From Pelecanus crispus (lineage: Eukaryota; Chordata; Aves; Pelecaniformes; Pelecanidae), in contig NC_134643.1 in NCBI RefSeq assembly GCF_030463565.1, positions 121,375,809 to 121,439,808 on the forward strand: a stretch of DNA of 64,000 nt, written 5' to 3'. Positions within the stretch are counted from its first letter, which is position 1, and each line of letters opens with the position of its first letter. Below the pieces are notes generated by a model, which saw nothing but the letters and a program-made list of their open reading frames with translations, had not been told where the DNA came from and ran no database searches. Made by a program: the position numbers and the translations under genes. Of this stretch, positions 25,866 through 40,085 are shown one piece after another.

Positions 25866-28132
25866 ACTTGTAAAAAAAGTGTGTAAGTAGATGTGATTTT
25901 TTAGTCTTCTTGGATGTGAAGCCACATCCCAAGGCGGTGAAATTTCTATCAGCAATTCACCAAATGTCAACAGAAAAGTTCTCCCTGTCCTTACGTGTGC
26001 AGCTTTACAGCTGAGTAATTCTGTAATTGCAGAACGAATCCCTGATTTTCAGCACTGTTTATGCTGGTCTGGACACTTCCAAAGAGGTGTTTTCATAAGA
26101 AACACAAGAATAAAATATTAAATAACTGGGAATAGGTATTGTAACCTGCAAATAAAACAAAATTTTATGCCAAAGTTGATATTTGGTATTTCAGTTTGAA
26201 TGTGGCATTCCCATTTCACAAAACATTGTATTTTTGCAGTTATTTAAACATACATATATCACAGCCAACTTACTGCATTGAGTATGGTTCATTCATTTTT
26301 TAATTAATTGATTGTTTTTAGTAGTTCAATAAAACTATTGTCTGGGTTCATGTATTTTAGTCAACTACTTCTTTTGGTCCAACTTTGGGCACATCACAAG
26401 TAAAAGTAATACATCAGTTCTCTAAAGTACGTAAGGAGAGGATCTGAGATAGTGATTTGTGGTCCCAGCACTTTGAGGATTTTAAAGCCAGTAGCTCGCA
26501 AACTCTAGGGCCCAGCTTCTATCCATTACTTAAAGAGTGGAAAACATGCTTTTCTGCTTCTTGCAATAGCAACTGGCTGCCACGTTGTGAGTGAACCAGG
26601 CATTGACCTGAACTAGCTGAATAAACTAAAATGAAAAATAATCCCTCTACTGTCAGAAAAGACTACTCTTCTCAGTATTTATTTGGCACCTCAGCAAGTC
26701 AGTAACCATCCACGAGCTCAGCAGTCTGCCTTTTGTTTAAAATGTTGGCACCAAAAATGTGCTACTTTATATTATCACCTTATAATCCAGTCTGACATAG
26801 ATCTGAAATAATTTTTTTAAATATTCCTTAAACTTTACCTTGCCATTGATTTTTAAATTGTGTCTCAAAGAAGGAAACAGTTAAATTTAAGGAATCAATT
26901 TCTGCAGTAGACATCAAATTTTATCTACTGTGAAATCACTAATATCGCACACTGAGTGGATAAATCTTGCAATTGTGTGGCGAACATTTCAGGGGTATGA
27001 AAAATTTTTGCAAAGCAAGAGGGGGCCCAAGGAGTGCAAAAAGCTTTTTCGATTCATCCATAGAAAACCAGCCACCTCTGACGGCGCGGTAGCTCTGTCC
27101 CCAGGACTGCCATCCCAGACTGTACGTAAGAGGCTTCTGCAGGGTTGGAAATATCGCAGAGAATATGATTTGCTTGAACAAAGCATCTCCTCCCCTCCAC
27201 AAAAAGGCCTTGGCAGCAAGTCTGACGCCGGGGCCACCAGCACGGCATGTGTGGCTGAGGAACAGGGCTGCACCACAGCAAGACCCATCAGATGCAGCTG
27301 GGGTGGGCTCACACGTGTCAAAAGGGCGTTTGCCTCCACCACTCCTGCTGTTAAGGTTCCCCTTACGTCCAGTGAAACTGGAATAAAACTGTTGCACTAA
27401 GTAGTAGCAGACAAGTGTATAAATGTGACGGAAAACCCAGAAAATTGCTTCTCATGCTTACTTCATGCCAGAGAATATTTAAAAAATATTCTTGCTTTAA
27501 AGGGGTGCTGGGCAAGGCCAGCAGAGGTGATCACTAGACATGGAGTACTCTCAAAGTTGTTTAACAACAAGCTGTCCCTTACAGTCCTCCACCACGGTAT
27601 TTATTTTATCTCTTTCCTGCACTCAGGATTATGTATTAGGAGAAGGAAGGAAGGATCTGGAAGATTGTTTTCCTGTGTTCTTGTTAAGCTTCTCTCTCTC
27701 AAGCCTGATGCCCATATGGCCTGTTAATAATGCAGCACCATAATTTAACACAGTTTGCCTTCAAATAAATCCCAAAGTAAGCATGGTCCGGGATAATGCT
27801 CACTTAATATGAAGTGCATGTCCCAAAGGGAACTGGCAAGCAAACTGAACTATAAATGTGAAAAGATGGAGGAAAAATACAGGCCATCCCAAGCACTTCA
27901 GAAGTTTTTATAATTACTCTGTTGAGCTTTCATCTTGTCAGCTTAAATGGAAAAGGATTAGATCTTAATAATGTTCTGCAGTTCCAGTGACTTCCAGTAA
28001 GGTGCAAAGTTTTAATCAGACTGATAAAAGGTTGGGTTTTTTTTAGAAAAAGCTTGCAATTTCATTCTAATACAATCAGGGAGGGCGTTCCAAGGCAGCT
28101 GGTGAAACATGCAACAATTTGTTAACATTGGG

Positions 28133-28152
28133 AAAAAAAAAAAAAAAAAAAA
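28133..28152 (+). repeat. A20 run followed by GGAAAGAAAAAAGGAAGG
   Basis: A purine-only tract extends from 28131 to about 28175. No retroposed gene body can be recognised upstream. Confidence 0.85.
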
Positions 28153-30102
28153 GGAAAGAAAAAAGGAAGGAAAATGAAGGAGCTAAGGAGTTGGACAAGA
28201 AGTTTAGCTTTGTGTTAGCAAAGCCAGGAGTGAACTAAGAAGATTTCACAGCAGTGAGTCTTGCTGTGATATAGATGCAAGTCTTACAGGTTTCATTCAG
28301 GTCAGCCGCCGGGGCCAGGTACGCTCCCTTGGTTGATGCGGGGACCACCCAGCAACACCGTGGCTGCTCTTTGAGTGACATGGGGGGAGGAAAGAGGAGC
28401 ACTCTGGGCAATGCTTATGTGGCAACCATAACCCCAGACACCATCCCACATTCACCATGCCTTTGGGCTTTGAGACACAGCCATTATTTCTTCTTCTGAA
28501 AGCATAAAGAAATACAATGAGCCAAAGAGTAAGACAGCCATTTAGACTTTAGAAAGACTGTGTCATCTCCGCTGTCTCATGACTGTGATTAAGCTGTGCC
28601 TCTTCATTAGCAAGCATGGCACTTATCCATGCAGGCCCTGCTTAAAGAGAACAAATAGAAAACAAAGAAAAGGTGAGCAGATGGTTTGGGCAGTACATTT
28701 AATTTTACTGCACCTCTGTGAACTCTGTCCTGCAAGGTCAGAAGCCTGGGCCAGCAGCTGGTAGAGGTCTATTAAGACAAATAGAAGAATTTGTAGTGTT
28801 CATATGGTTATTTTTACTGCAAAGAGCTGGCCTGACCCATACTGGCTGGCAGGACAAGGGCAGCTCTCATGCAAGGGCATGCTTCCTCCAGCAGCCTCAT
28901 GTCACCTGTGCTGCCTGCTCTCACTGCTGGGCACAGCCACCCTTGGGATGCAGCCCTAGCTGAAGTCCACAGGGTTTAGCACATCAGGGCTCTCAAAAGG
29001 CCTCTAGTTTTTCAAAAGAGAAAGCAAAAAGTTTTACTAAATGTGAAATTCAATTCACTTAATGTGTTTCCAGGGATTATTCACCAACAGTAACACTTTT
29101 AATTTGATTTCTGCCCACAGCACCCTAGCAAACATAATGCTTAAGTATCCAGAGGAGACAAAAATAATTATGTAATTTTGTGATATCTTAGCAATAATAA
29201 TGAAAAAGTTCCGTTTCTATTACAGTTGTAGAAAAACAAGACCTATTACTCACATAACATTTAACTCGCTTTCAATATGGCAGTATAGCTCTTCCATCTC
29301 AAAGCATTAATAAAATGTAACTGTTGAGCACAAAGCACATGCTGTTGAGAAAGATGATTTCCACAGATTTTCTAAAATATCTGAAGCTTTCTGTTTAAGC
29401 ATGAACAGGTAACCGAAATATTATTGCAACAATGAATCTAAAAACTCTTCCCGAAGTGCGCATGTGGCCTGACCAATAGATAAATAAATATGAGGTTGAT
29501 AAACTCAATATCAGTTTCAGTTACTATTCAAGACAAATCAGGTCTTCCCCCCCCACAGATTACAAGTGTAAGGAAATTTGCCAGTTTTTTTTCTCTTGAA
29601 TTGCTCTCTTTATAAAAGGAGTTTGAAAATCACGGAAGCAAAACAAAGCACATTCCTTCATATGCATCACCAGGATCTGTCAAGTTGCATTCTGCACTGG
29701 TTTGCGTGCCTGAAACCCATAGTGCTGGCATGTGCATGAATTGGAAAGGAGAGATGAAACACCCCATAAAAAATGGGGAGTAGCTGGCTACACAGGAAGC
29801 ACTGCCAGAAAAGATGACAAACCATTCACTAGTCAATAATGTGATGCTGTTTCTGAAAGAGGAAACGTTCTCCTGGCATGCATTTGCAGGATTATTGTAC
29901 ATAAGACTTGAGAAGAAAATGATTGATTCTGTCTGTACCGGGGAGGCCTCAGCTATGCAGAAATACATACCTTAGGGAACTGCACTCCAGGAGTGCCATA
30001 GGAGAGACGGAGAGAGCACCACCTCATAATAGGTCATCTGGCCTACAGGTCTTCATGAGGAAACAGTAAAGGAACCAACTTCGGAAAATATTTTTTAAAA
30101 TT

Positions 30103-30130
30103 TATATACATACATACACACACACATATA
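30103..30130 (+). repeat. TATA/CATA/CA compound microsatellite
   Basis: Short TATATA, CATACATA and CACACACA units run together, then return to TATA. This is ordinary microsatellite structure. Confidence 0.8.
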
Positions 30131-33100
30131 CCACGTGTCTGGTTTCTAAGAATATACCCTAAAAGTCATTGGCAGTACTATACAGATCAAACCTGGTGTC
30201 TCATGAATCCCACAAAACAGCTTATATCCCAATGAAACAGTCCAGCACAACACCTAACTGCAGATTTCTTGATGAACCATTTACTGTATTGATTACATGA
30301 CAAGCTACATAAGACCTACATTAGCTATCCACAGAAAAGCTTAGATTTTGGCTAAGGATTAATGTAAGAGGTTTTATGTGGTGCAGGCAAATCTACTTTA
30401 GCTTTGCAAGACTAGAACATTCCCAGGTTTGAGAGAATTTACTGTACAAAAATCCGCTTTTCCCACGTAAAGTGTGCACAAGAATATTATAAAGCATAAT
30501 TCTTCATGATCTACTCGATGCTATCATGCCCAGGTTATACCAGCTTTTGTAGATTTTAACTTTGTAGTTCTATTATTGTCAATGTATATATTTATTTCTG
30601 TTTCAAACTTACCTAAAAATGATTCTCTCAGGTTTTCTTTATCTTTCAAACATTCTTCTAAAAGAAGAAATAGCAACGCAGCACCTAAACAGATGACTAG
30701 AGAAGGAAGTTGCCTATGAACTCATACAAAGGATTTGCACCCTTAGCATTTTCATGACTGCTGACTTTCTAAATCTTACTTTGTGAGTTTCACAGTTTAG
30801 ATTTTAAGTCGCTGAACCGGAAGAACTTTGGGACATGATGGTTTGATACAGAGACTGAACTTTTTTAATGAGCACCATCTGCAGAGAAGAACAGAGAGAT
30901 GTATTAAAAGTACCTACAAATCTGTATGCAGTTTTCAAATGGGACTGTATATCACAAAGATGTCCTGCACTGCATCTACACTGGAAAGCCGTTAAATCAA
31001 GTTTGGATATACAAAATGAAACAGTTTTGAAGTACAAAGGACATTTCACACAAGACAGCTACCAGATGCATATTTCTGTTAACTACATATCCATCTAATA
31101 ATGACTTACAGTTTGAAATATTTGTTTGTTTGCTTGCTTGTATTAACATCTGATGGCTGTAAACAGCAGAAGTTACACCCCAGCTAGAATAAGCATCTTT
31201 TCTGGAATACATCCACACCAGTTCTGAGAGGTTCAGTAGCCCCTTACCTACGCTGGCAGCTCTACGTGCCCATCCCTCGCACTCTGCAGGTGGGCTGCAG
31301 CTGCATCAGCGCAAATCTGTCTAGCACGGGTCACTGCATCCCTTGTCCACCCCTCCTCCTCCAGCCCCTCTGCCTTCCCCAAAGGCAATAAACATCCTGT
31401 CTGCACAGTCATCCCATAGCTTGATCCAGAGCCTGTAATAGCTGGTTAGGGCTAGGACAGGAATAAGCTGCTCTCACCTGTTTATCCAGTGCTAAGAGCC
31501 CAGGAGAAAGCAAGGAGATCATCCTCCTTGCGGTAATTAGTTATACATTTCTTGTTTGCATCTTATTTGTGAACTTTCTACCAGCATCACTAGGGCATTT
31601 GAATGGCTGCCATTTTAGGAAGCGTGTACGAGAGACATTTTGTCAGTTACCTTTAATTTTCTAAGCCAGATCCAAAAGATTGGTCAGTTGTCAATGAGCC
31701 TCCTTTCAAATCGTGGGTGTCCTCATGTGCAAAACCGGCACTTCACTCAGGAGAGTGATGGGAATGATGGTAGGGGTTTTTTCAGTGCACACGGTCTCAA
31801 TTTGGAGCAGAGCAGGTTAAATCCTAACACAAGTTCAGCAAAAAGGATCCCACTTCTTGTTATCCTTTTATCTGTTCCAAGCCATCAATTCGTGTGTGAA
31901 TTATGGGTGTTTTTTGGTTGCCTCCTGTGCATACAGTGTTCTCAAAACATATGTTTCTGCTAGATCTGTATTGAGGCTTTGTTAGTGGGAATAAAGATGC
32001 CTGTATTACGCAGTTTAAAGTGTGTAGGTGTTGCATTGGTAACGCATCAGTTCATTTATGCTTATGGTACATTTAGTTTATGCCTCTAGTGTAGTGTTTC
32101 TGAAGTACCCTTCTCTTTTCACTGGGTGCATTCAAAACAGTGCATTGCTATTTGCAAGTTTTCTGAAGCCCTGTTACATTGAACGTTATGTATTCACAAT
32201 GAATAGCACTGTATTTTAATTGGATTGGAGGGGGGCTGGGGTTTTTTTTTTTGCTTGTCAGAAAGCAAATTTAATATAGATGTTCATTAAAGGCATGAAG
32301 CCAGAGCATGCTGAGGATGGTGCCAACTGCTTGTTGCAGGTTAAATTGAGGCAAAGAACACGGCAAAAATAAAAAAGATTTCCTCATATATGTAAACCTG
32401 CAAAGAACTGTTGCTTCCCTCAGATCCTGACTAGCACGCAGTATTGGTATGCAGGACCCAGCGCTTTTACCGCTCCTCACAACTTCAGCCTAAAATTTTC
32501 TATTGTTTGGGGCATGCCTTGGTTGCATTCACTCGTGGTTTTGAATGAGCTAAGAAAAAATTACGGTTGTGGGTTTCTGAAGTTGCTTTCTCCATGAGAC
32601 ACTAATGATGGGTTATTTTCTCTGCCCTTCTATTTTATTAAGAGGAGTGCATGTGGATTCTCAGGTACTTACTTTCTTTGTGCTGCACAGCTCTACAAAA
32701 ATATAAAATCCTAACTCAAAGGAGATTAAATTAGATTTGGGAGATGCAAACTCCCAAAAAAGAAAAGAAAACAAAACCCCTAATCAGCGTATTGTGATCA
32801 TGGAAGACATTCAAAGAAATTTAATGCCATGTAATACATATTTAAAAGGCAATTTTTTACAGTCATACATTTTTTCCTGTTTGCTTATGCATGGTAACAA
32901 CTAGCATTGAGACACAAAATGCATTAGAAGCCACCACACAGCACAGCCACCCACAGAAACAGCAAGTTATTTAGCATCAGCTTCTTGTGGTTTTAGACAG
33001 AGATGCAAATGGCAGATTCTAGTACTACCAGGCTGATGCAGCTGGTTGTCCTATGTCCTTTCTCTTATCCCATAGAGATACCGCCCCTGCAGCTGCTCTG

Positions 33101-36100
33101 CTTGGTTGTTGCTCTGATGCATTACTTCGTTATCTGCACTTTTCTTTCTTTATGCTGAGAAAATAATCGTTGTTATAGGACCTGTCTTCTGCAACAAGCC
33201 AACCATTGGGATGTAAATGTTTCTTCCATGACTCAGGGAACTCTTTCAGTTCATGGTTGTTAAGAGAGGACCCACCGAGAGCTAGCTCGACCGAAGGACG
33301 TTGGTGAAAGAATTCTGTGGTGGCTGACCCGGTCTCATGAGTGCCTGCCTCAGTCAATGAACTCGCAACCCGGGGTGAGTCACACAAGCATCCTGTTCAG
33401 CCTCAGGGAAAGGAGCACGTATATTGCACTTGCATCTGTGGACATGCTTCCTGACAAAAGGTCAGACTAAGGACAATGATGCACTCCAGGATTGCACCTA
33501 ATGTACTTGGCAGCTAATGATATTCAGTTCACGGGACCGGGCTCACATTAACCTAACATAGCCCTTCCAAAATGCACGCAGTGTGTATATCAAGTCCCGA
33601 GCACCAAGTGTTTTCAACTACACATCTGTTCCCACTGGACCACAATACTCGCTGATGTCGACAAAAGCATCAGCATGATAATCCAAGCTGTTCAGCTGCA
33701 TTACCCTCCCTCTGAGATTCAGAAACCCTGAGTTTCTTCCTACATGGTCGCCTTTACTCATGAATCACTGGCACAGACAAAGATGTGAAATAGCCACAGC
33801 TCTTATGCCATCTTTCTCCTAAACACCCCAGTGACCTCTTAGAAAGCATAGGTACATGGAAAGTTTAGACACCCCCCGGAAGGTGAGCAAGGATTTCAAA
33901 GATTTATTTTTATTGATTCGTGGATCTGTTTCCAATACAGCAGTCTCCTCCTCTCTCCAAACTGAGTGTTCCCTTCTGTTGCTTAATATCACTCGTATGT
34001 GTTAAGTTCTGGGAGATGTTATGCTCTCTCCAAAAGACAAGAGCATTCTCCTCACAGTAAACAATATTTCCAAAGGAAGTTCAAGCTATTTCCTAAACTG
34101 GGATTGAAGAGGGTTGAAGTTCATCTCATGAACTGTATTGTACTCTGCCTGTGCAGAGCTTTGCCTCTAAATGGATAAAAGACCATGCTAGGAATTCATT
34201 TCAGCCCGTACATTCAGTGTTAGTGAGAGCCATAAGAGCCATGCTTTTGAAATTTTGAGGACTTCCATCAAATCTTTTACTGCTGCCAAACGCATAGAAC
34301 AACTTAATTAAGGTTAAAAAAAAGACCATCATATGCAATCAGGATCCTATTATTACAAGAGAAAACCATTATTCCAGTGACCCTACACCCTTCAGGAGAA
34401 GATACAAAATTGTTTCTGCCGACAGATGGAAAAATACTCTTTAATGAGTCACCTTTTGACAATAAAGAATGAAACCTATCTGGATTTCAAGAATTCTGAA
34501 AGTTTTTTAAAAAATATTTTAGTTTAAGAGCATTTAAGACTTAGACATGTTACACGTACCAGCTTTTTAAAGCAACAGCGTGGAACTGAATGAGTAGGCT
34601 AGTGGTGAATAACGTTCTGCGGTACCTCTCTGAGTTCATTTCAAGAAGCCATGACTCTTTTTGTTACAGATAGATTGCAAGCCTGTTAGGGAAAAGGTTG
34701 CACCCTGAAAATGTGAAAGGACAATAAAACAAAGGATGCATCATCAGATATTAAATCAGATCTCATCAGGCAAATTTTAGCCTTAGCACTTAAAACCTTC
34801 ACTTAAGAACCCCTCAATAAATGTGTTGATGTAAGAGCACAGAAAACATACATTTTATTAGCTGTTAGGATCTGAGATAAATCTTTATATTTATCCTTAA
34901 CTAAAGCAGGAACTACTTCAGTGTGTGTTGGCTGCGCCTCTTGTCCTGTTCTGCAACCCTGTGTTGCAAGAGGGAAACTGTGCAGGGAACTGAGCTCCTA
35001 ACAGTGCTCTTGTTCCTTGTTTGAACTCTAATTTTCCTTTCCCTGGGGACTGGGGATATGGACAGTAATAAGGAAAATCATAGATTCCTGAGGTATCTTC
35101 TCATTTCAGCTCAAGCCAGGTACAATTTTCTGGAGAAGTGCACCAACAGGGGTTGACTGGCTCAGGAACCTGGGAGCCCCTTGGCCTTGGATGGCCCTTC
35201 CCATGCTGTACAGACAGGCAGAGACTGTAAGATCACCCTCATGGCCTCAGCATGAAGCAGTGATTCACAGTTTCTGGAGGGCAGATGTCCACATGAGGAA
35301 GCCCCTGATCAGCACTGGGCATTCTTTGAGATGGTATAGAAAACAGATAACTTAAAGACTCCCACCATTGTGGGATTTTCCCTTTATTTTTAAACTTTGT
35401 TACATAATTTGCTTTGCCAAATGCCATTTCTCATCATTATCCTTTACACATATGTCACAAAGCAGCAACCTTTACTTTTCCACCTTTTGCATCAGATATG
35501 CTTTCCTGGACAAAAAGCAATGGAAGTCTTGATAAAACATGTGAATCAGAGATGCCAATTACCTTCCTCTTAAAAAAATAGAGTTGAAGAGGCAACTGAG
35601 GCTCCTGCATGGTTCCAGCAGAGTGGAAACTCTCTTTCCTTCTGCTGATCCAGAGATAACTAGCCAAAGGAGGCTGGCTCCATAAATTTCCTCTTTCATG
35701 GGGTCTCTGCTCAGAACACAGTGTCTGCTCCGAAATCTGGTGAGATATTGGAATTTTTCCCTTTGATTCAGTTGGTGTTTTCAAGAAGTCTCTCTCTCGA
35801 GTTATACTTTCGGGTTTAGCAGTGACATTGTGTTGATTCTACAAAGTTCATAGAAAATAGCGGAAGCTTTGAGTGATCCTTTGCGACTTCCTTTGGTGCA
35901 GAGCTTCAGAAAATGTTTTGGGAAAATATTCAAAATCAGTAACATTTGTAAATCTTTTCCAGTTCACCTCCCTGCCATCTATAGCTGAGAAATCAAGAAA
36001 GTTTATTGGATCAAATAACCTAGGTTGGACTCTTCCTGCACTCAGCATCTCGGCAAGGTTAATCAGTTCTCCAGGACATAATTGAGAGCATAGTTTAGGA

Positions 36101-38390
36101 CACTCAAGGCAGAATTTAACATTTTGCTATGTAGTCAGTGTTACAGATTTCTTTTGTTCATCCCTGAGTAAAGAACTGACTGTGACAAATCATATTCCTG
36201 TTAACTCACTTCCTGAGCATTTGTCCTACAATATTTTTTCTCCTTGTTTACAGAGAAAAAGTTGAAGGATACCACCATATGGGTTTAAAAATATTATCTC
36301 AGATGGCTTATTATTTTATAGCATCCTATTTCCCACCCACAATATGAATTCTTACTTGCACACGACCCAAACATTAGCAGCAACTACTTAACATTGACAT
36401 CTGTCCATTATTGCTGTTCGCTGTTCCCTAGGGAAATGAGGTTATGCAGTTGCACTGTCTATCCATCCATCTGCCTGTCTGACAGTTTCCTCAGCCCCTC
36501 CTAAACAAATTCTGGTTCTTGGCCAGTTGCAATGACATTTGACAGAAACATTTAAAAGCAAAAATTAACAAGCTTCCTGAAAATGAAAGTCAGGCAAAGG
36601 AGACAGACCCAAATTATTGTCATCACTGTGGAAAAGGCAGGCAGAGCTCAGCCATCCTCCACCTGGCAGCAGCTACCTGGCCCATGAGTCAACACGTCCT
36701 CGCCTGCCCATCGGTGCAGTGGGGTCCCTGCCCAACCTCTGCCCACACTCTTACTTGCCCTTCACAGCGGCATGAGAGTATATTCAGGGAAGAGAGGTTA
36801 TTATCACAAGGAAAGGGTCTTAAGGACACAAACCTACAAGAAACTCAGCTACCGGAGCTAGAGGTTTCATTAGTTCTGCAGCTCATGGGGCAACCTCTCT
36901 CTTATTTATGTGGCAGCAGTGCCTAAAAGCCCCTTTTCTGTATCAGAACCCAATTTTCTTAGCACTGTACAAATGCTGACTACAAAGACAGTCTCTCCTT
37001 CTTCCTACCAGAGCTTTAGTCATTCTTACGGCAGTTTCTGTCTCCTGATTGTGTGTCAAGTAAAAACAATAAAGACAACAAATTGTGGAATAAAGATAAT
37101 ATAGAGTGATGGGAGAAATGCATGTAAAAAATGCATAATGAAGTCAAACCATTGCTAGTGTAAAGTCTCAAGTACGATTAGTAACTTTGACTATGTCACT
37201 ATATTTATTTTGTATTCTCACTGGATATGTCACTGACGATACCTTCAGAGGGCCTGATTTCTCAGGCATAGATGCTCAGCGCTGTGAAATAAAGTGAAAT
37301 CTGTGCATGGGGTTCATGTAGCTGCTGATCCAATGTGAATGGCTGAAATTATTGCTCCCTCAGCCAGAAGTTCCCTCCCTGTAGATGCGATGAGATGAGT
37401 GAACTGACCATATGTATGTTCTAAATCTGTTATAATGTGAAACAGAATAGGTAGCTTTTGTCACACTTGGTCTATTTCTGGCACCAGGAAATGAAAATAA
37501 ATCTGTCCTGTCACCTTAGCAGGCATGATTTTTTCTCTCTCATGGGTACTAAAGAGCTTTTGACAGCAAAAGTACTTTTTATTTGAGGAAAGGCAGGGAT
37601 GGGGGTGGAAATAAACATAATGCAATGTCTCAAAAAATCAGTCAACCATGCAATTCCAAATTAACCAGGCAGCAGCAAAGCCCTTTGCCCCTGGCCAACC
37701 CAAAATCCTCTCCAGGCCCCTGTGAGACACAGGGGAACAGGAAGGATGTCCACCCCATGAGTTGCCTCCACCCAGGTTATGTCAGCCCAGACTCAGCTAT
37801 AATGTCAATTTTTCACCGCCTTGAATCTAACCACGTTTCCCCACAAAGTCACCCTGACGCTGTTTTTGACTCTGGCCCTGCCCAGTCAGGGCTAGCCAGT
37901 CCCAAGAGGGACTCCCAGTGTCAGCAGACATCCCTTACTGGGCTGTGCTGGGCAGGTTTTCCTCGCCAAAGCAGCCCACAAGCTCCGGGTGACCTGTGTA
38001 AGGCAGGTCCCCTCCTGCCTGACTTCTGTGCAACCAGAGCTGTATGAAATAGGAAGTCAAACAGGCATTAAAAGCCACACAATCTCTGGGGAAAGTGCTG
38101 AAAACCATGTTTGAAGGACTATAGCAGCTCACTGGTAACTACCGGATCGCTTCAGCTGTTCATCACAACAAACACAACCAATTCCAAGGCATAAAAAACC
38201 CCAAAACCAGAACAAGCATTGGGTAAGGAAGGTTATGCTTTACGTAAATAAAATAAATGAAGGTCGTGAAAGTTGGGTCCCCCACTTTTTTCCATATAGA
38301 AGCATAGAAAATAATCTCCAAAGCCAGTAGTTACAGGGTTTTCAGTTACACAGACTAATCTGGTGTTGGTCAAGAGGGTGAAATTTGATA

Positions 38391-38409
38391 CCCCACCCCC
38401 CACCCCCCC
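38391..38409 (+). repeat. C-rich tract (C4-A-C6-A-C7)
   Basis: Three long C runs separated by single A. The minus strand is G-rich and could form a G-quadruplex, the plus strand an i-motif. No gene is nearby. Confidence 0.8.
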
Positions 38410-40009
38410 AAATTATTTTGTCATGTTTTGTTTTAATTTTACTACCTCTTTTTTCTGTCCTTTCGGCAGTTCAAGAAATCACATGGGGTGCTGAGGAGGG
38501 AGTTTCTGTGCCACTCCATGTCAGCATAAATTTCAAGAAAAAACATGCAGGAACATAAAATTCTTCTTTTTTAACCTAAGAAAGGGTTAAGCCCCTTTAC
38601 TCCTACACACAAATCAGGAAAAAGGGGAACAACTTTGAGATATCTTTGCCCTATTCCTCTCTGCTGAGCAAGAGCATTGTCCCAATCAAGTCACCATAGG
38701 GCCTCATACCAAAGGACTCTCTTTTTAAGGAAAAAGAAAATTCCATATTCTTGTTTTTATTCATAGTTTCTGCCAAAACTATTTGCAGGCGCTTTCGTGG
38801 GTGAAGATGAAGAGCTCTTTCATCTTCATGCGGTTACTTTGACTTAATTTCCTTCAATTCATTCTATCAGCTGCTGCAATTACTTCTCTTCACAGAAACC
38901 TTCGCCGTCTGTTAGCAAATTCCCGGCACTGCGCAGCCGAGCACCCACAGCAATATTTACCACCCGTGTCAGTGCCAGAGCCAAGCGTGTCTTCTGAAGG
39001 ACAGATTAGTAAATGGGCTCTGTTTACTTTTGACACTTTCCTTCCCCAGGGCGATAGCACAAGCGAGTCCGACTGGAAAAAAAAAAAAAGGAAACACCAT
39101 TCACGCATGTATGGTTTATTTTGAAAGATGTTTTCAGGAAAAAAGACAGCCAGAACAGAGAGAAAGAAATGGGGGTTCCCACTGCTCACTTTTGGCTGTA
39201 AAATATGTTTTGCTGTTGCAATTATCCAGTGTGCTATTCTGTGGTAAATTTGCAAATTAACAGGGCAATGTGTTGCGGCAATGTAAATTGAACACCAAAG
39301 ATAAGAGTCTTCCCAGCAAACTTTTGGGTGATGCAGGTCAGTCTGTAGTCAGCCTCAGCCATCTATCTGGCAGCCCACCTGACTACTGCAGGATTAGAGT
39401 ACTGCTGCTCTAGTCAGAAACAGAAAGACAGTCCTTCTCCAGAAAGATAAACTTCGCCATTTCACGCCATTTCTGGAGCTCCCATCTTTCCGTGCATCCA
39501 AATAAGCATGCTCCTTTTGGCCAGTGTTATTTCCCTGTCACCCACCCACACAGGCTTTTTTTTCTCTAGCTCCCTCACACCTTCGCTATATGTCTGAAAT
39601 TCATTACTTAACTGCTTACCTCTTTTGGGCAACTGGTGACTCTGTTTCTGGTTTGAACGTGCCGCTTCTGAGACAATACATCTACTGAACAGGGCTCGAC
39701 TGCTTTGATGCAACACCCTCTCCAGCGGTGACACCGTTCCTCAATGCCTGGTCTGTGCTAGCTCAGGAATCACTGGCCACAGGTCAACTGGCCTTGGACG
39801 CGTGTCCTCAGCTGCACCTACTGATTTTGTATGTACATGAGGGGTTTGGGGGCTACAGGAAAAGTCTTCTGCACTACCTACTCTCTTTTAAAAGAAGATG
39901 AGTTCTTACTGGGTTTAAGCATAAAAAAAGTAGCAAACTCACCTTAACACTTTGAGACATTAACGCAGATTTGGACAAAGAAATCGGGTGACAATGGCTT
40001 TCTCTCTGC

Positions 40010-40085
40010 TTTCTTATCTTTTCATCTTTTTTCATCCTCTTTCTTTCTTTCTCTCATCTTTACCTCTCTCTCTTTTTCTAATCTT
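40010..40085 (+). repeat. Polypyrimidine tract
   Basis: Mostly CT with TTTCTTTCTTTCTCTC-type units and only scattered purines. It is a simple-sequence region that opens a spurious Phe/Ser/Leu-rich frame. Confidence 0.75.

Noticed and set aside
26930..27400. Overlapping open frames of about 150 codons on both strands
   Set aside because: Neither product resembles a known family; mutual openness fits chance plus local composition.
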